From JACSRF01 sp964504445 (lineage in GTDB: Bacteria > Chloroflexota > Anaerolineae > Promineifilales > Promineifilaceae): a DNA stretch of 64,000 bases. The notes beneath the pieces were generated by a model. It saw nothing but the letters and a program-made list of their open reading frames with translations. It was not told where the DNA came from and made no database searches. Every line of letters starts with the position of its first letter. Within the stretch, counting starts at the first letter, position 1. This document shows, one piece after another, positions 61,891 through 64,000 of the stretch. A program made the position numbers and the translations under genes. The stretch is taken from NCBI GenBank assembly GCA_964504445.1, contig CAZDEO010000023.1, positions 1 through 64,000 on the forward strand. The letters are read 5' to 3'.

Positions 61891-62645
61891 GCCCCCCGGT
61901 GCGTTGGTTTGAACAGGTCAAATTGCCAAATTTTCAGGCGGTGCAGCAGGTAACGCCCGGCCACCCACAGGGTTTTCAGGCCATAGAGGGTGCTGGCGCT
62001 AAAGCTAATGGAGGATGCCTCATTGAAATATTTGGTGCTCACCGGAACCTCGGCAAATTTGAAGCCGAAATAGTTGGCCTGGAAGATCATCTCCGTATCG
62101 AAGGCGAAGTCGTTGGAGTTACGCAAAAAAGGCACGGTTTCCAGTAGTTTGCGGCTGTATGCGCGGTAGCCGGTGTGGCATTCAGACAGTTTGGTGCCCA
62201 TGACGCCGTTTTCTACGGCCGTTAAAAACCGATTTGCCAGGTACTTGTAGCGGGGCATTCCTCCGGCCAACGCGCTCTTGGGCGGTAAAAATCGGGACCC
62301 TAGCACAAAATCACCCCGCCCTGCGCGAATGGCGGCAATCATTTGCGGGATAATTTGGGGGTCATACTGTCCGTCAGGGTGCAGCATGATCACAATATCT
62401 GCCCCCAGGCGTAACGCCTCCATGTAGCAGGTTTTCTGGTTCATGCCATAACCGGCATTGTGCGGATGGACAATAAGGTCCAAATCCAGCTCTTGAGCCA
62501 CTTTTGCCGTATCATCAATGCTGCCGTCATCCACCAAAATGACCTGATGGACGTGTTCAGCAGGAATGCTACGATAGGTATCTACCAAGGTTTGGGCCGC
62601 ATTGTAAGCGGGCATCACTACAATCACGCGCTCTATTTCGCTCAT
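61875..62645 (-). CDS. Family 2 glycosyltransferase, dolichyl-phosphate-mannose-synthase-like
   Basis: 256 residues from ATG 62645 with GGAGAT just upstream; the open frame further upstream is not coding-like. IVVMPAYNAAQTLVDTYRSI, VILVDDGSIDDTAKVA, VIMLHPDGQYDPQIIP (DxD) and FVLGSRFLPP with SECHTGYRAYSRKLLET are all present. No C-terminal membrane helices, so it is a soluble DPMS-type synthase; it may make a polyprenyl-phosphate sugar for the GT39 enzyme. The last residues (RGANRKP) and the stop come from the repeat array. Confidence 0.92.
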   Translation of the reverse strand: MSEIERVIVVMPAYNAAQTLVDTYRSIPAEHVHQVILVDDGSIDDTAKVAQELDLDLIVHPHNAGYGMNQKTCYMEALRLGADIVIMLHPDGQYDPQIIPQMIAAIRAGRGDFVLGSRFLPPKSALAGGMPRYKYLANRFLTAVENGVMGTKLSECHTGYRAYSRKLLETVPFLRNSNDFAFDTEMIFQANYFGFKFAEVPVSTKYFNEASSISFSASTLYGLKTLWVAGRYLLHRLKIWQFDLFKPTHRGANRKP

Positions 62646-62734
62646 ATCTCCAACACATCTCTTACTCTGGAAACCTGGCCGGTTTGGAAACCAGCACAAA
62701 CCCACCAGGTCTCAACACAAGATTGCGCCTTCTC

Positions 62735-64000
62735 CTATTCGCTAGAAGCCAACCTTCTTTCCTTATTTTCTATGGCGCCCGGTTTTCCCAATTCTTTGGG
62801 GTTTACGCTGCGGCGCACGGCCGTTTGCCCCAGGGCGTGGCGAATAATAGCTTCTTCAGCAACGCGCCAATCCTGGGGTGACCCTTGCCCCAAGGCAGCC
62901 ACGAGTCGTTGATAAGGGGGAAACCCTTGCACGGCTCGCTGCCGGGCAAGGACAAACTCGGTGGCGGTGGCTAGCGAAACGGCCGTTTCCTCTGCCAACC
63001 CTTCCCGCAGCAAAACCAGCTCTGTCAACCGGGCATGGTTCGCCATGGTAACGGCCGTGGCCAATTCCTGCACCGCATATTTGGGCGGCACCCACAGCCG
63101 CTGCCACAGCAAATTAAGCGTGGCCACCGGCCAATAACCTTGGCTTAGGCGCAAGCCAGCAGCACGAATCATGGAGCCATACAAGAGGTTACGCAACCAT
63201 AACCGCCCGCGCCCCCACCAACCGAGCTGTGCCGCAACGGCCGGCACCCCCAAGACCTCTGCCGTCACCGTCAGCGGCTTCGGAAAGCTAAAAACAGTGC
63301 CATCTTCTGCCAGCAAAACAAAATCATCTCCCAGCAGCGCAAACTCTCCGTCTTCCGCCGCCGCCAGGGCAACGGCCGTCTTCCCCTGATCATGCTCCGG
63401 CACCAACAGCAGCGCCTGTCCCTGCCGCGCCACCGCTGCGCCATAAACCAGGGCATACCCCCGCTGGGTCAACGCCCAGCGCAGCACCGGCTCCAGCACA
63501 CTTTTGTACAAGGCATAAGGGGAATGGGCCAACAACGGGGAAATCACCACCTCCGTAAAAGCGGCTCCAGGCATCACCGCCAGGCCAAACCCAAAGCGGC
63601 TTAGCCCCTCGCTGTAGGTAATGGCCCCCGGCTGCGGGCTGGGGGTGCCATGTCTATCCACACGAATCTGCATATCCACGTGGGGCAATGGCTCTGGCGT
63701 GGCAAAATAAGCCAGGTCAGGCAAAGGGGTTTGCGACTCCACACGCAGCACACCATGCAGGTCATACCGATAAATGCCAGGCTGCCACATGGTTATGCCC
63801 CACCGCGAAAAGACCCACTGCTCGGAGAGAATGTAGCGCAAAACCGCTTCCAGCAGCACGGCCAGGGCAATAGCGAGCAAAACCGGCCATTGCCAACGGT
63901 AGAGCAGCAAGTAGAGCAAGGGCAAACGGGCGGCAAAGAGAGAGAGCTGGTTGGTTAGCCAGAAGCGGCGCAGCCCCGGCCAACCGGGGACGGCGTGACC
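62735..64000 (-). CDS. Partial protein: GtrA-like membrane part plus HprK-related P-loop domain
   Basis: Reads open from 64000 (window edge), so the N-terminus is missing; a TTG at 63925 is an internal codon. The first visible 70 residues (RRFWLTNQLSLFAARLPLLYLLLYRW...RYILSEQWVFSRWG) resemble the last helices of a GtrA domain. After about 100 residues comes an HprK-like kinase/P-loop region: YALVYGAAVARQGQALLLV, PEHDQGKTAVALAAAE (P-loop, with the first Gly replaced), FALLGDDFVLLAEDGTVFSFPKPL. The C-terminal 150 residues are helical. It may be a GT2-GtrA-kinase-like fusion; catalysis is uncertain because of the altered P-loop. Confidence 0.7.
   Translation of the reverse strand, partial: GHAVPGWPGLRRFWLTNQLSLFAARLPLLYLLLYRWQWPVLLAIALAVLLEAVLRYILSEQWVFSRWGITMWQPGIYRYDLHGVLRVESQTPLPDLAYFATPEPLPHVDMQIRVDRHGTPSPQPGAITYSEGLSRFGFGLAVMPGAAFTEVVISPLLAHSPYALYKSVLEPVLRWALTQRGYALVYGAAVARQGQALLLVPEHDQGKTAVALAAAEDGEFALLGDDFVLLAEDGTVFSFPKPLTVTAEVLGVPAVAAQLGWWGRGRLWLRNLLYGSMIRAAGLRLSQGYWPVATLNLLWQRLWVPPKYAVQELATAVTMANHARLTELVLLREGLAEETAVSLATATEFVLARQRAVQGFPPYQRLVAALGQGSPQDWRVAEEAIIRHALGQTAVRRSVNPKELGKPGAIENKERRLASSE

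Overview
The window looks like chromosomal DNA of a Chloroflexota bacterium (Anaerolineae/Ardenticatenia-like); this is inferred from protein types, since no rRNA, tRNA or phylogenetic marker is visible. Pointers are a SARP-STAND-TPR regulator, an SH3/NBR1-Ig/SdrD-B-like surface protein, many Sec lipoproteins, several asymmetric ABC exporter pairs, DUF3253, DUF4870 and YceI proteins, and a lipoprotein-type clade II nitrous oxide reductase. No transposase, CRISPR array, prophage or tRNA was seen. Both window ends cut a gene.

Layout. 0-9.4 kb: an ABC exporter half (cut at the left edge), a covalent-FAD oxidoreductase, two lipoproteins and two large membrane-anchored extracytoplasmic proteins. 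9.6-19.7 kb: a SARP-type regulator divergent from an ABC exporter pair, then a tandem GNAT protein, an alpha/beta hydrolase and an App1-type phosphatase. 19.9-23.2 kb: two tandem flavin-dependent halogenase-like genes in visibly AT-richer DNA, separated by 601 bases full of hairpins. 23.2-28.8 kb: a nucleotidylyltransferase-like/methyltransferase fusion, DUF4870, YceI, DUF3253, an Ntn-type asparaginase and an esterase. 28.4-32.5 kb: a three-gene operon with a TM287/288-like exporter pair. 32.8-40.9 kb: a GT39-like membrane glycosyltransferase, a hydrolase, a metallophosphoesterase, a degenerate PP2C-propeller protein, a cupin and a FecR-like protein. 41-51.8 kb: nitroreductase, then a long minus-strand denitrification block: nosZ, nosB-like, nosD, nosF, nosY, nosL, cytochrome c, a Crp/Fnr regulator, DUF1858, an NnrS-like protein and two small membrane proteins. 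A TTGNN-N4-NNCAA box lies at class II spacing before nosZ. 52-64 kb: a surface-glycan or glycolipid cluster (epimerase, radical SAM protein, GT2 enzymes, flippase, GT39, methyltransferases, and a GtrA-like/HprK-like protein cut at the right edge).

Two layers of repeats run through the window. One is the palindromic octamer ACGGCCGT, counted by eye about 135 times (roughly one per 470 bases), a HIP1-like highly iterated palindrome. The other is a set of heptanucleotide tandem repeats (units such as GGATTAC, CGTAAAC, CTGTAAC, CGTGATG) in many intergenic gaps. These also run into genes: they are translated in the same nucleotide-binding-domain loop of both ABC subunits at 14-16 kb and form the N-termini of two glycan-cluster proteins. 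Several genes have a -10-like hexamer 6-9 bases before the ATG and no Shine-Dalgarno sequence, suggesting leaderless transcripts.
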